From contig CM040746.1 in assembly GCA_022829145.1 (NCBI GenBank), forward strand, positions 22,355,332-22,419,331: DNA of 64,000 nt, written 5' to 3'. Under the pieces are notes generated by a model. It saw nothing but the letters and a program-made list of their open reading frames with translations. It made no database searches and had not been told where the DNA came from. This DNA comes from Albula goreensis. Lineage: Eukaryota > Chordata > Actinopteri > Albuliformes > Albulidae. Position numbers and translations under genes: made by a program. Every line of letters begins with the position of its first letter. The first letter of the stretch is position 1. This document shows, piece by piece, positions 24,201-38,300 of the stretch.

Positions 24201-25892
24201 CTGCTGTTCCTGTATTAACTTCTCTCACCCCAGGTCTAGTAGATGGTAGTGTGAAGTCTCTCCACAGTCAAAACAAGAGAACAATATATTTATATATTCG
24301 AGGAGGCATTTCTTTCTCCCCCAAAACAGTTATGGATTAATATTAGTCTGTTGAATGCAGACTTACATAGTCTGTCTGGTGTTGATAAGAGGCAGCTTGA
24401 ATAACGGAGTGACCGCAAAGCCAATGTCAAATCATCTGTCCGGCAACATGGTCCTGGCTCCACTGAAGTCTCTGGTTCCTCCTCTCCTCTTTCCAGAGGA
24501 AGCTGCACTATCCCCGTCCTGGGGATACAAGGGTGAAAGCAGGACGGGATGAAGCATCTTGCTTGTCCAACCCTTCCTGTGTTCTCTAGTGGGTGACTGG
24601 ACAGCCCAGACCATGCCCACAGCTTCTCTTCAAAAGGCCAGAGTTTGTTTCCACAGGGGCAGAGGTTCTGTGTGTTCTTGTCCAGGTCTTCCTTCCAGGC
24701 ACAGTGCACTGTTGTTTTCCTAAATTAGCCTGTGGTTCCCTGTGAAGAAAGAAATGGGGAAATGAGAAAGGGGTGGGAGTACAAAAGAGGAAGCTAGACT
24801 AAGATATTTTCCAGAGGGGAAACACTCTGAATATATTGATAAAAGAACAACAAAACTGTGCAAACTGATGGATTAAATAAGATGTAATCTACAGGTCACC
24901 AAAGAAAAAAAAACTTTGCACAGCAACACATTTTCAACCATTTACAATTTGTTAGCATTACGTGACTACATCTAGAGCTCAGCCCCACACTCCCCCAATT
25001 CGAAAGGATTTTGGTCAGTTAAATATGTCATGGGCCAGGTCCTAGGAAAGTAAATATACAACACCAAATACAAATCAGAAGTGTCACTCACACCAGACTT
25101 AAAATCCAGTTCCTGGTGCTGGGCAGAATCGCTCTCTCTTTTTCTTGACCCTATAAGGACAGAGCTGTAAGCAGAATAAATCCTGCTCTTCAACTTAGAT
25201 TTTTACTTTCATCTTTAAACAGCAAAAATAAAAGCTGCTTTTTCCTGGGAAGACTTTCTAAGCAATCCACACAAAGTTGAGTATCACTTTGTCACTCCTG
25301 GACCATGAACTCCAATAAATGTTTTTCCCTTTTTTTCCTCCCTTCTTGCAGTTTTAAAAAGCAATCCTGGACCTGCAGTTGCTGCACTTTACTGAGAGGG
25401 TTACTGAACACTTTCTTGAGACAAATCCATGTTTTCTTTCCAATGCCAGTGTAACCCCTCGATACCCTTTGTAGTCCAAGGGCTAAGGGGCAGATGTGGT
25501 CTTCGAGTTCTTGAAGCAATCCAGTAACAAAAAAGTTTGAGGGACAGACTTGATTTTAGCAAATTTCCTTCATTTCAGGCATCCTTAGTTCTTATGTTTT
25601 TTAAAGGTATATAAAAATATTTTTATGTAAGTATATACGAATATATACAGGAAAGAGGGGGAGGTTTTCCATCCTTTTCCAGTGGAACAGCAGCAATTAG
25701 CACTCCCAGCCAATCCCCCATACCCCCATCAAGTCCTCTCCTCTGGAAAGACAAAGATCCTTATAGATTTTCAAACAAAAGTGCATATTGAGAGGGTGTC
25801 CAGAGGGTGGGAGGATCCATCAAAATCCTTGGCAAGCCCTCCTCCTAATCTTGTTGCTTTCCAGGCCAAACAAGCTCACACATCATGCCCCC

Positions 25893-25928
<36 letters not shown>

Positions 25929-26500
25929 GAAAACAAGTATGACCACATACACAGTTCAATCACTTGACTGTTGAGTTGTGGTCATATTTACAGCTTTAAG
26001 ATTTTTTTTGTCCACCCTCAACAATATATTTTCTGTTGTTTTCTTTAATGTTTTTAAGCAAAAATATAGAATTCTCCAGAAACTGAAGACACACTCACAA
26101 AAAAGAAAAAAAAATGGTTTGAGCGAAGATTGTTTGTTTCGATGTTTGTTGATCAAGTACCGAAAAAAGTCCTTTGCTTGCCTTTCTGAGTTTTATCAAA
26201 CTTGCGGCTGTTACTAATCTCAAAAAACACACAGGCAGTTAAAGCCAGAAGTATGATCCTCCCCCAACCAAAAAACAAAATGGAACAAAAAACAAAAAGA
26301 TCACTCGTAATGCTTAACATCCATGACCAAAAATTCCCAACACAAAAAACATCAATAATAAAAAAAAAACAATCTTTGATTTCTTTTGCCTTAATCATTT
26401 CTATACACTTCACCGCCAATGTACATAAGCCACAGCTTTTATGAGATCAAAAAGAGAAGTGTCCGCCACAAAGTGGATGTTGACTTCTCTTTAAAAAGCA
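21236..26500. other. A/T-rich region between wrap53 and gigyf1
   Basis: No recognised coding exon. A minus-strand AATAAA at 21943-21938 could end a transcript. A well-formed acceptor (pyrimidine tract then CACAG) on the minus strand at 24738-24736 is followed by 446 mostly open bases (see 24290-24735). A poly(A) run of about 33 bases lies at 25893-25925. Confidence 0.4.
24290..24735 (-). other. possible exon of an unidentified transcript
   Basis: A strong splice acceptor (TTTCTTTCTTCACAG) precedes a stretch that is open for 139 codons on the minus strand (24709-24290). The predicted protein has no recognisable domain or codon pattern, so this may be non-coding 3' UTR or a terminal exon of a long non-coding RNA. 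No upstream exon was found to join to it. Confidence 0.25.
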
Positions 26501-26509
26501 CACAGTTGC

Positions 26510-28870
26510 AACTGCTCACCAAGAGTCTTTATTGCAGAAGTGCTCTCTCCTTCCCCCTCCCAAAAAACAAACAAAAAAAAAAAAGTCTCCCACAGAAATC
26601 CATGTGGTTTGTAAACAACCAAAACTCCCATACGGAATAGAAATAAAGTCTGAGTTTATTTTCATAATTATTTTTGTATGAACAGGATTGTAGAGGCAGT
26701 GTGTTAAACAGTGGCCATCCATGTTTCTCTACGTACATCAATGAAAAAGACGTAGCGGTCCTCTTCATTTTTTTCTTGAAGTGAAAAACCCGGCATCATC
26801 TCAAGTTTTTTTTCTTTTTTGGAATACATTCAACATTTTTTTATGAAAAAATAACACACGCACTTCTTGTCGAGGCAACAAAACAAAACAAAAAATTAAC
26901 AATGAAAAACAAAATTGTACTAGCAGCCTCAAGTGCTCCATATCCTTGACAAAATACTTTTTCACTTTGTATATAATGCTTATAAAAACAAAAATTCATC
27001 AATTGCAACAACAAATAGTAACACAATACACTAACATTGGTGCACTGACCTGCACACAAAGTTTGATGCTATTTTCTTAGCTCAATTAGAAACTCTACCC
27101 ATTTCATTCATTGGTGAGAGAGTTAAAAAAAGGCAATATCGCATCCAACAAACTGAACTAATTCCCCCTAACATCATCCCCAGATTAAACAACAAATCTT
27201 CAAATATACAATTACATACACTTTGCATGTTTCTTTTATAAATAAGTACAGAACAGCAACAGAACTTAAAGGGCAAAGTGAAAGACTCAAGACACTTATG
27301 GAACTCAACTTGAAGTTATAAATGCAGATATGCAGAAAAATTCAACACAGTCAATCCCATTCTCTTTGCACTCGCTCTTTTTCGATTCTCTCACACATAC
27401 AGTCACACATAGAAAATGCTGTGCCTCTAGTGACCACTCTTCTTGCCATTTTTGAAAAGTGGAGGCAATTTCCCCTCTTCCCCTCCCTTCATAGATGAAG
27501 AGGAATGGCAATGAAAGGGGTGAAGAGGCTACACTGCACCCTCCATAGCACCCCCACCCCCTCACCCCAAAAATAATGAGAATAAGTGGTAGTTAACAGA
27601 ACAGAGACAATATAATACACATTTCTGTACATATGCATATATTTGGATTGTTTTTATCTGGGGAAGAAGAGCTGGTGAAAGAAAGGATGAGTTGTGCAAT
27701 TGCCCTCACATTCTCTCAGTCACACACACATCCATCAATACAAGACATCATTTAAAAAAAAAAAAGAAAATAAAAATAAACATACATCTGCACATGCACG
27801 CAAGCACACATGCACTCATGCACACACACGCACGCACGCACGCACACACACACACTGTTCATGAAATACAAAATTCTATTTTAAACAAAATGACAGAATG
27901 GCCTCTGAATTTATACATCTTGGTAAGCAGTGGGGAAAAAAATACATTGTGCAGACTATGTTTCATACACCCTCTCTCACATTCATGCAGACACAAACAC
28001 ACATTCACAAAAATATCGCTTTTTATACCTAATCTATTTTGTTTTTGTTATTTTTTTAAGCAAGTGCAAATCTTCAAGTTTTTCAATCTTTTTTTTAATA
28101 GCTTTACTTTTTATATAAATGTTTTTTAAAAAAACAAAACAAAACAAATAACAACAGTGTTTGTCTTTTCAAGAAAGGATTTGTTTTCTGATAATTAAAA
28201 AAAGGAAACAAAAAAGGTCCCCCCAACATTTGATTCCCCACCGCTATTCCATATTCGTTGGAAATGTAACCTTCCAGTTTATATGTTAAATGTGTATATG
28301 AATATATGTATATATATGTATTTTTAGATCTATGCCTATGCATGGGTGTGCGTATGTTTGTGTGTGTACATGTATGTGTCTGTATGTATACACACATATA
28401 TTCATATTCAGGTTATGTGTTTAAAAAAAAAAAAAAAAACCCTATTCAAATCCCACTTAATAAAGTGCATTAGTAAGTTTAAGGTGCTGTCATAAGTGCC
28501 AGGGGATTCCCTACCTAACCCACACCCACCCCCCCATGCCTGCCAATCCCCACCCCATCTCACGCAACGCCCTATTTTCCCCCCCCCGGAGAAAAATATG
28601 GCACAGTCCTACTGCGTCCTGGGGTGGGGGGAGGGTGTGTGTGTGTGTACCTGTGTATGTGTATTAGTGATGGGGGCCGGGGTAGCAGTCTAAATCCACC
28701 CGTGGTCCCCACACACCCTCCACCCTTGGCCTCCAATAACACCTCCCTTCCATTCATTTATATCAGGGCTTTCACCTAATCCCACCCCTCACCCCTTCCC
28801 CTAGCAGTGCACATTCGTCATCAGAAGGTCTGATTATTAGACAAAGGCCTCAGGTAGTTATTGCTATGGA
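26510..28870 (-). other. gigyf1: probable gigyf1 3' UTR
   Basis: About 2.4 kb follows the gigyf1 stop codon without further coding exons. A canonical AATAAA (minus strand 26533-26528, context GCAATAAAGA) followed by a GT-rich stretch is a good poly(A) site. A longer 3' UTR reaching 21.9 kb is possible. A (CACG)n/(CA)n tract is at about 27826-27857. Confidence 0.5.
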
Positions 28871-31800
28871 TCAATAATCCTCCACCACCTCCATCTCACT
28901 CAGGCTCAGTCTGTCCCCAGGGCCATGGAACGAGTACCCTGCAGGGGGGAGAATAAGCAGTACAGGACACTATGAGATACAATATGGACATGTTCCTGTA
29001 AATACCTTTTACAGTCTGCTCTCTATTGCACTATCCCCAAGGGAAACTAAGTCGGTCTGTACATTATGCGAGTACAATTAAACGTGAATGACATCCAAAA
29101 TGAATGCAAGTCAACAGAGGAAACAATGCAACCATGTAATGTGTTTATCAGTTTATCAAAGAATAATATAAGTGAATGCAGTTACAAATAATAAACAATT
29201 TTGAGATGTGCAATTATATTATACTGTGGCCTTGTAAATGGCAGCAAAGAAGCTGTGTACAGAAGGAATGTACGGTTGACAGTGGGGCAAATAAGCATTT
29301 TTGAGGAAAGACGGATAATTTTAACAACAATTCTGAATTGAATTTAGGTTTCATCACATTAATTTCTTACAGAGGCACATGTTCAAAGTAATGAATGACA
29401 AGTTGGGCTGTTCAGTGAGGCAAAGCTACTACCCCGAGCTCACCGGAGCTATGCAAACCAATCCACTCCTTCAAAGAGGTTAACTGTGACCACTGTAGCA
29501 TACCTAAGATGCTGGGGTCAGAGTGCAGCATCATGGGTGGTTTTTTCTTCATTTTCCCCCCCTGGGTATCGTACACCCCACCTTTACCCGTGTGGGCTGC
29601 CTGGAACACTGATTGCAGGGCACTGGGATTCACCCCCCGCATTGAATCCTGAAACAGAGTAAGCACAGGAAAGAGAAAGAGGAAGGAGTGAGATAGAGGA
29701 TGAGATTGACAAAATGTAGGGGAGAGGGAGGAAGGACAAAGAGGTGAACAGGTGGGAATAGACAACAAGGGAGGAGAAAGGGGTGAAAGACAAAGACAGG
29801 GTTAGACTCTTGAGAATGGCACTGCACTACACCTTGCAAACAGTTAACAGTTAAAGAAAATATCCTGTTATGTTATATGAAAATTGTATGACTACTTAAA
29901 AGGATCATTCTGACTGCTAGAACTGCTTAATGTGATATTTTCTTTTTGGACATTTCTCATCACTATCACACACATAAAAATCTGTATATCAGTAACACAC
30001 TTCAAATTTTAAGAAAGGTGAAAGGGGTCTCACTAATATGGAGGAGGGAAAAAAAAAAAAAAAAAAACAAAACAAAAAAAAAAAAAACTCAGGACTTACC
30101 TGTAGCGGAAAGTTCATGGTCAACCCAGCTACTTCTTTTGATAGCTGCTAGGAAAGGAGAGGAGCTATCTTTAATTCTTGCATCATACCTGATTGGCATG
30201 AATACAGGCTTCACACAAAAACCCACAATTATCAACAATACCCCCAGCCCCTGCACCTGTTGTTGTTGCCTCTGGTGGTTGGCTTTCTGTTTGGCACGCC
30301 GCTCAAGGAACTGTTTGGCGAACTCTTTGGCTTCCACGGTATCCCCCAGATAGGAGCGGATAAAGTCAAGGACCTCATAGGGTGACTCCACTTCCTTCAG
30401 GTAGGCCACAATGGTGGCCACTGCAAAGGGACACCAAGGGGAGGATGCAAAGTTTGGTCAGACCATTGGTGTATCTGTTTTGTCATTATTGACAGCTTGC
30501 AGTTTGGTGTTCTGATTGCTGAGGGTCTACAATACATTCATATCCTTTCCAGTTTAAAGAGTTGATTTCATTTTGTTTCATTATTGCATGGCTATTTCTG
30601 ATTATATGGCAATTATGGCATGATAAAAGTATTCTCTAAAAAATGTATTCTCTAAAAATACATCAATATACCTTGTTCACTTTTAATAGATAAATAACTC
30701 AAAAGAAACACTAACTGGACAGAGAGAAATACAGCAGAAAGGGAGGGAGAGGAAGACTGCATGTCTTACCGTGGATGGAAGAGGAGGAGTTGTTGGCAGA
30801 AGTGTTGAGTGCGTGCAGCATCTGCTCACACCAGGTGGTGAACCCATCCTGCGGCTTCATGCCCTGCAGCAGCTTCAGCAGCTTTTCCTCTTCCTCTGTG
30901 CGCTTACGACGGTTCAACATGTACTGATCACTGTGCATACATACAAACACACAAAAATAAGAAAGCACAAGACTGAAATGTACATACCAGACAAGGGGGC
31001 TGCATACCAAATCTGAGGTGTGCAATTTTTATCAGAGCAGGGGTTGGAGGGTTTAACAGGTATCCCCCATTTTATGAGCCTTTCATTTACACAATTTTGC
31101 ATTACTGAGAAAGAACGGAAAAGAAACTAGATATTTGGGAGTTCTGGAAGGCATGAAACATAACGAGTCATCAAAAATTTCAGTGAGACATACAATAAAT
31201 GATGCATGGATGCATCTGTGGTCAGAATTCTGCACAGTGGACTGGGGTTGCAGAAACGCACTGCTGTCAGCAAAAAACTGCCAGTTTGGCATATAAATTG
31301 TATTTTATACAAATTATATGATTATAATTTAATTTTGAAAAGACTTCTAGTTTTTTATGGTTGCTATGTTGACTGCCTGAAACATAGCTCTATTAAATCA
31401 ATTATAAATGCTGTTTGGTTTATAAAGTGGTTTCATGAGAGTCACCTGGACAGGTGTGCACAGATTTGTGTTGAGGGTTTTACCTGAGGGAGGGGCTGCT
31501 CCGGCTATTCTTCAGGCCCATGCTGCGGAGACCGGCCTGGTTCTTCACTGCTTCGTCCCACATGCCCATCCCAGTGCTGCTGCCCCCTGCTTTACCCTCC
31601 ATACCGCCACCTCCCCACAGGCCCCCAGCACCCTCGCCCCACTGCCCACCCAAGGACGACACGCTGGAGTTACCCATGGACAGGCCTCCATGCTGTAGGC
31701 AGAAGAGTACAGGAGATGAGGAGTGGAAAATTAAAACTGTGTCTGTATCGCTGTATGTGATACCTCATCTGCTCTAGGGTTCTGTCCCTGTACTCACCAC

Positions 31801-32247
31801 CCTGTCTCTCTGCTGCTGCTGGACTCTCTGCTGCTGTTGCTGCTGTTTGTGCAGCTGTCTCTCCGCCTCCTGCTGCAGCTCCAGCAGGCTCATGGCCTTG
31901 CTGGATTTGGCCAGCTGGGCGGCAGGACCCCCACTCCACCCTGGGCTGGATTGGGCTGCCTGCTGCTGACTCTGCTGGAGTAGTTTCATGATCAGCTCCT
32001 GCTGCTGTCGGCACTGCAGGGGAGAGACACGATTGTTTACTTTCCTGTAGGCCAACCAAAGGACACACAAACAATGGTGCCTCTACTCAATTATGACATG
32101 AACCATATGGACAGGCTCTCTGCTGTGCCTAAATATTCTTTGTACGTAATGAGAATTTAGTGCATGTGGCTTTGCCTCACCATACAAATGCAAGTCAGTA
32201 ACACACAGCCACTAACATTTCTGCACTGCACAAGTGCGCACATGCAT

Positions 32248-32306
<59 letters not shown>

Positions 32307-35300
32307 CACACACACAACCATATTCCACTCAGAGTTAGGAAACTCGTCATCACCTGTTTGCGCCGGAAGTGCTCCTCTTCCTCTCGTCTCTTCTGCTCCT
32401 CTTGCTGCCTCCTCTTCTCCTCTCTACGCTTCCGCTCCTCCTCCTCTCGTTTCGCCCTGAGTTCAGCATCTCGCCGTTCCTGCTGGAGCTGCACCCAACA
32501 TACAGACAAGGGTCTAACTGAACAGAACACCCTAGCATACTCACATTTAATTTTTTAGGTGCTGAAAACTGGGAGAGCAGATGAAATATCTGTAAAGTTT
32601 GTCACTGATTAAGCAACTTCCGGAAACGCACACATAAGAAATACAGGACTAGAGATGCATATATAGAAATAGTAACATAGTAAAATTAAAACTTCTGAGC
32701 AAAGATATTAATAAATACCTTTAAAATAAACAGGCAGGGGGCCCCTACTCACCTTCTGAAGCTGTTCGAGAGTTGGACCCTGAGTTGAAGAATTCATTGT
32801 TAAGTCCCATAAGGTGGCTTCACTGCCTGGAAAGGGAACAGGGATGTTAGGGTGAGAAGAGAATGGGGGAAAAAAAAAAGTAATTCTTGGTGTGCAAGTT
32901 CAATTTACTCATTTGAAAGTCAAATATTGAACTGCAGCCCCATACTACACTGTATTTACTTTATCAACTACTTCAAATGTTGATTATGTGACTTGTACTG
33001 TCGCCCCATCTTATCCAGTATGATTTATGTGGGTTTTGGCAATTCTAGGTAGTAGATGTAGGCTGGGTTTCAAGCTATGAACATGTATAGAGTAAAATAA
33101 AGTAATTTTATATGTGTCCTGAGCATCGGGGTCCTGGAACCATATACCCGTGGATAAGGTGGGCCGACAATATACATTTCAGTACTGTCTGAGTGCCTTA
33201 TGAATGAGTGCGTGCGATTGTATTTGAGTAAATGTTCTGTGGAAGGTATGAGCTGCAGGAGTGTTTTGAATGCAGAGAAAAGCACGGCACCTGGTTGCTG
33301 TGAAGCTGAGGTATGCATGTCCCACATGGACCCTGTATCTGGCACTGACATCGACCTGTTCATCGAAGGCATCATGCTCTGCTCTCCACACCTGTAAGGG
33401 GTGCACAGACAGGTTAACAGTGACTGGACCATTATAGCCAGTCAAATGATACACATCCACTGTACTCTGCAATCAACTAAAAAACAGACAATGCTGTCAG
33501 ATCTGCTGTAATGACGGATAAAGATGAACGAAGAGGCCTTGCTGCATACCTGTTGATGAGCTGGAAAAGCTGCTGTTGCTGGAGCTGCTGGTAAAGAGCT
33601 GCTGCAGCTGCCAATTCCTGCTGCTTCTTCAGCCTCTCCTGGTCCATATTCCCCTACAGGAAACACACAGTCACTACACTGACTTTCCAAACCGTGACCC
33701 CACTACAATATCACAACACACACTAAAGTACCTTATCCAGACCATATCCAAACAACAACAGCCACACAAACACAGCTAACTGACAGACTCTGTGCAGAGC
33801 AATCACGTCATCAAACACTAAACATCTCTATCTTCATTATATTCATACAAATAGTTACTACACAGTCACATCACAAGCCAATCAATTTGGCTTTTGGTTT
33901 ACAATATGAACACAAGGACCATACATTACATTTACATTTCACATGTAGTAAGCCAAACTGTAAGGCATTCAGAAAATGCTCTTAACTTAGATCAACTTTC
34001 AAGTGCACGTAAGAATAGGAATGTGTGAACTCAGTTGACTAACCCTGCTTACCAAAATATTACATCTCTATTATTAAACCAACAAGAAAGAAAATATGTG
34101 CACAACATTAAACACAAAATATTCTGCTGTATATCCCCCTCCCCCAACCCCAACACCTCCACACACACTTGCACTCACAGCGGGCCCCCGAGGTGGCAGA
34201 GGGCGTGGGGGTTGTCTCACCAGCAGCGGGGGCCGGGAGGGCCCTGGGGCGAAAGGCACGCGACCCCACATCTTGATGACGTCCCCCAGGGGCTGGAAGC
34301 CCTCATCACAACCCCTCTTCACAAGCAGGGTCATGGTGAAGTACCCTGCCTGGAACCACTCAGACATCTCCAGCGTGGTGAAGGGCCCTGGTGACAGGGG
34401 GAATTCACATTCATATGGGTCTTGCTTCAACAGAGTAGTTACAATCAGCAATGAGGAACATTCGCTACCCCACAGCTTCTACAGGGCATTTCAAATATTG
34501 GAGTGGATAAAGCTGATTTGATAATCTACACAGGTATCACACCAGTGCATGCCTGCACAACACATGCCATTGGTGTAAAGAGATCTGTCTTTAGAATCAT
34601 GATGCTTGGCCATTTGTAGCTCCATAAGAGTGCTACTTAAAACACAAGTCCTAGAATCTGTCTTCATACATATTGATGAACTTTCATCAATGTATTTTAG
34701 AAAAACTGAACATATCAAGGGGAACATATCAAGAGGGTAGATCTTTATTTTTGGTTAGGAAATTACATTTTTCCTCATAGTCAGGAAGTAGCCGACTATA
34801 TCATCTTGGAACACAGGATCAAGTATCAGGCTTCCACAGAACAGGAAGAGATGTGGGCAACAGAAGTTTAAGATTCCTGGACCACAGACTGGTACTCTGT
34901 GCATCCATGCCAATGTCAAATGTCAGACCTTAGCCTGTGAAGGCTTGTAATGGAAGTACGAACAATGCCAAAACAACATTACATTTTGTAAATTAAATCC
35001 AGAGAATACTTTGCAAAAGTCAAATAGTATATTCTGTGTAAGCCTGCTAATATATCAGCCTGATTGATTATCTAAAATGTAGAATAAGAACAACAAAATC
35101 ATAGTGACAAGCACAGTATTAAGGGTATATCCACACTCCCATTCTTCAAGTAAGCTAATTCTGACATAATTCAGTAGATGAGTCAAATTAATTGATCCCT
35201 GGTTTGCTTTATTGTTGTTCATGTCATGGCAATTGCCATGCCGAAAAGGAGTATTTCAAACTAAATGAAGTATTCTGGTAACAGTGTACCCTTAAAAAAT

Positions 35301-38300
35301 GTTTTCTACTTGTTTTTGCATGCCAACATTTCAAAATTATATAAGATATCATGCTTAGTTTTTATGCTGTTTAAGGATGAGAAATTTAGGTGTAAAATAA
35401 ATTATAAAAATTTACACCTTACATTTACATTGTAACAAATTCATCAGCAATGCTGATAACAGACTGATGGAATCAATGATTTCTTGCCCGGGCTGGTCCC
35501 AGCACTCTTGAAGCTCTTGGAAATCATTTTTTTTTTCTTTTGGGCTTCAACAGCAATACCTCTATCTCAGATTTAGTATGAACACAAATATTAGTACAGA
35601 TGAATGATGAGTATTACTAACTGGCCTGCATGCCCATTTAACCAGGGCTCTTCCATGAGTGAGTGCCTTTGCACACAGGTGCTTTACCCTGTATCTCGCC
35701 CTGCGGGTCCTTGTAGAACCACTTCATTGCAGCCTCATGAGAAAGTGGCAGAGCAGCGGCAGTGTTGCGGCTCTCCTGCAGTGTCTGAGTGAAACACTCC
35801 TCCTCCAGAGATGTGTCCTGCAGAGATGCCACCATCTTTTCTGCCTCCTGTGGCACATGCACACACAAGCAAAGACAGATGTCAAATACACACACCCATT
35901 AATACTACAAAAGAATCAAAATACGACACCAATATGTATATTCATATAGATTACATAAACATCATACAAATATTTACACCCATGTATATAAACACAAGAG
36001 ATTAAATATATTCATAGAGATCATGCAAATACACACAAACACAGATGTAAATCCCACCAGAAAAACAAAATCCCAAAAAACCCAACAGATTAAAATAATG
36101 GGCTTAAAAATTAATTATTATTTACACTAATTAGTGTAATACATTCACTGATACTTGTTACAGATTACTAATGCATTTGAACATGCACTATACAATTGTC
36201 AACACATAATGTCATCTATCACTGGAAACATGCTGCATATTACAGCTGTAAGAACATTTAAATTTCTCATTTAAATTTGTAAAACTGTTTTTAAAATTGT
36301 GAACACTTTGAAGGTCAAAACTACCTATGAATATGTAAGACAGGTGTTCAATTCAATTTGCATATTCTAGCATCCTGAAAAGATTTTTGGCCTCTCACAC
36401 ATAGACCTAATCTTTAGGGCTGCTCCCTATTAGTCGACCAAACTGTTAGTCGATGAGAAGAGTCTTAGTCGACCAAGTTTTCATTGGTCGGTTAGTTGCA
36501 GAATAAAACCCCGTCAACCTCCATTTGGGAGCAGCACCTTGTCATTAAAAAGTTATTAGACTATGTCGGGCAGGAAATCATCCAAATTGACTGAAAAAAT
36601 ATTAACATTGACATTTATGGGTGCGGTCGGGAATTTGTAGTGCATGGGTGGGCTGAAGGTGAAATAAATCAGGCTGTTTTTTATTTGAAAAAACCATGAT
36701 CATTCTTTTTTTCTTCTGACTGTCACCAACAATGTGCTACAAATGCAGACTATTCAGAGAAGCCCAGTCCCAGTTTTTGTGTCAGTTAATAAACATTGCT
36801 TGAGTGAGCAAATACATTTTTTTGGTGAACCTGATGTAGTTGCATTATTTTAATATTTTAACACGAGTCTGGGTCAGGTCATAGTTTTTATGTTAAACCG
36901 GTCGGTCGGGTATGGAGTTAAATTAGAGCTAATGTCAGGTAGTGGGTCAGTTTCGCTGTTAAATACTGCAAATGTGAGGAGGGGGTGGGTCTACAAAACA
37001 GGACCCATGCAGGAGATATCCATGCTGATGGCTGCTGATGAAGAGCAGCAGACAGAAGGAGAGAACAATGAAATTAAGATATACTTGTAGGACCGAACAA
37101 AGGTTGACTGACATGGTGGGAAAAAACGATGAACGCTATCTGAAGATTGTCAGAGCAGCTATATTTTATTTTGTTTTTAAACAAAAAAGCTGTTTTTTAT
37201 TTACTATTTGTTTTATAAGTTATTGTGTTGGTGTTACAAGTTCATAAGTTGTGTTATACTGTGTTGAAATAAATTAGCAAAATGTTCAGTCTCCTTGCTG
37301 GTTGTTCCGACACGTTGAGAATCATTGCTGCTTTTGCTGTTGACATTGTCGTTAACAGGTGGCTTGCTTCTTGCGCACACTTGAAAAATTCATGGACTCA
37401 TCATTACGGTTTTGTATTTCTTTGTAATGTAGCACAGTGTTAACAATGTTACTAATAACATTCTTTCGCAGCCCTGGAACTCAAACCATTTTATGATTCC
37501 CCAAAAATATATATATTTAAATAATTAACTTAATATCTTAAATGTGTGATGACTAGTCGACTAATGGCTTAAACTAACGACTACTAATTGACTTGGAAAA
37601 TCCTTAGTCAGGGGCAGCCCTACTAATCTTATTTGTTGGCATGGTATTTTATAAGCTCGTGAGTTTTGTAGTTCATAGATGTGTAAAAAACCAACTAACA
37701 GTTTCACCTGTAGAATAACAGCAGGAAACAAGGCTGGTTTAGGAGATTATTATTACTGAACATTTGAGAGCCGACATTACAATTTCATCATGAGCTGGGC
37801 TGTGAAGAAAACATTTTCTTTTTTTAGTAGTAAGTTTTTAATTAACCATTGTTGGTATAGGTTTTGTAACTGAGGTACAACAGAGAATTTCAACACACAG
37901 ACCCATTCAATGAAAGTTCTACCTGTTGCAGGTGCTTCATGCCCTCATCATCCTCAGTGTCGGCCCCCGGTTGTGGGAGGTCTATAGCAGCAGATGAGGA
38001 AGGGGGGGATGAAGACAGGCTTGAGGAGGTGCCAGGGCTCAGTTGAGTGGTGCCCCCTGCTGGTGCACCTTCTGCATGACAAAACAATTCTTTTGTAATA
38101 ACTGACTTAATGCATTTAATTTTGTCCTTAAGAGTTCTTTGGTTTTACCTTTTAATATACATTATTTCCTGCCCTTATTTTATACAAAAATATAAAGCCA
38201 CGGATCTGACCACTGATGAGCAGTCTACATCCTTCCAATCGGCATTTTGAAAAATTATCCAGAATTACTAACAACAAGCAATTGTACTAATGACAAACAC

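Noticed and set aside
25893..25925. Poly(A) run as the tail of a processed retrocopy
   Set aside because: No coding sequence or flanking duplication belongs to it.
33920..33975. ACATTTACATTT motif, possible fragment of a common fish repeat (also near 35420)
   Set aside because: Too short and diverged to define a feature.
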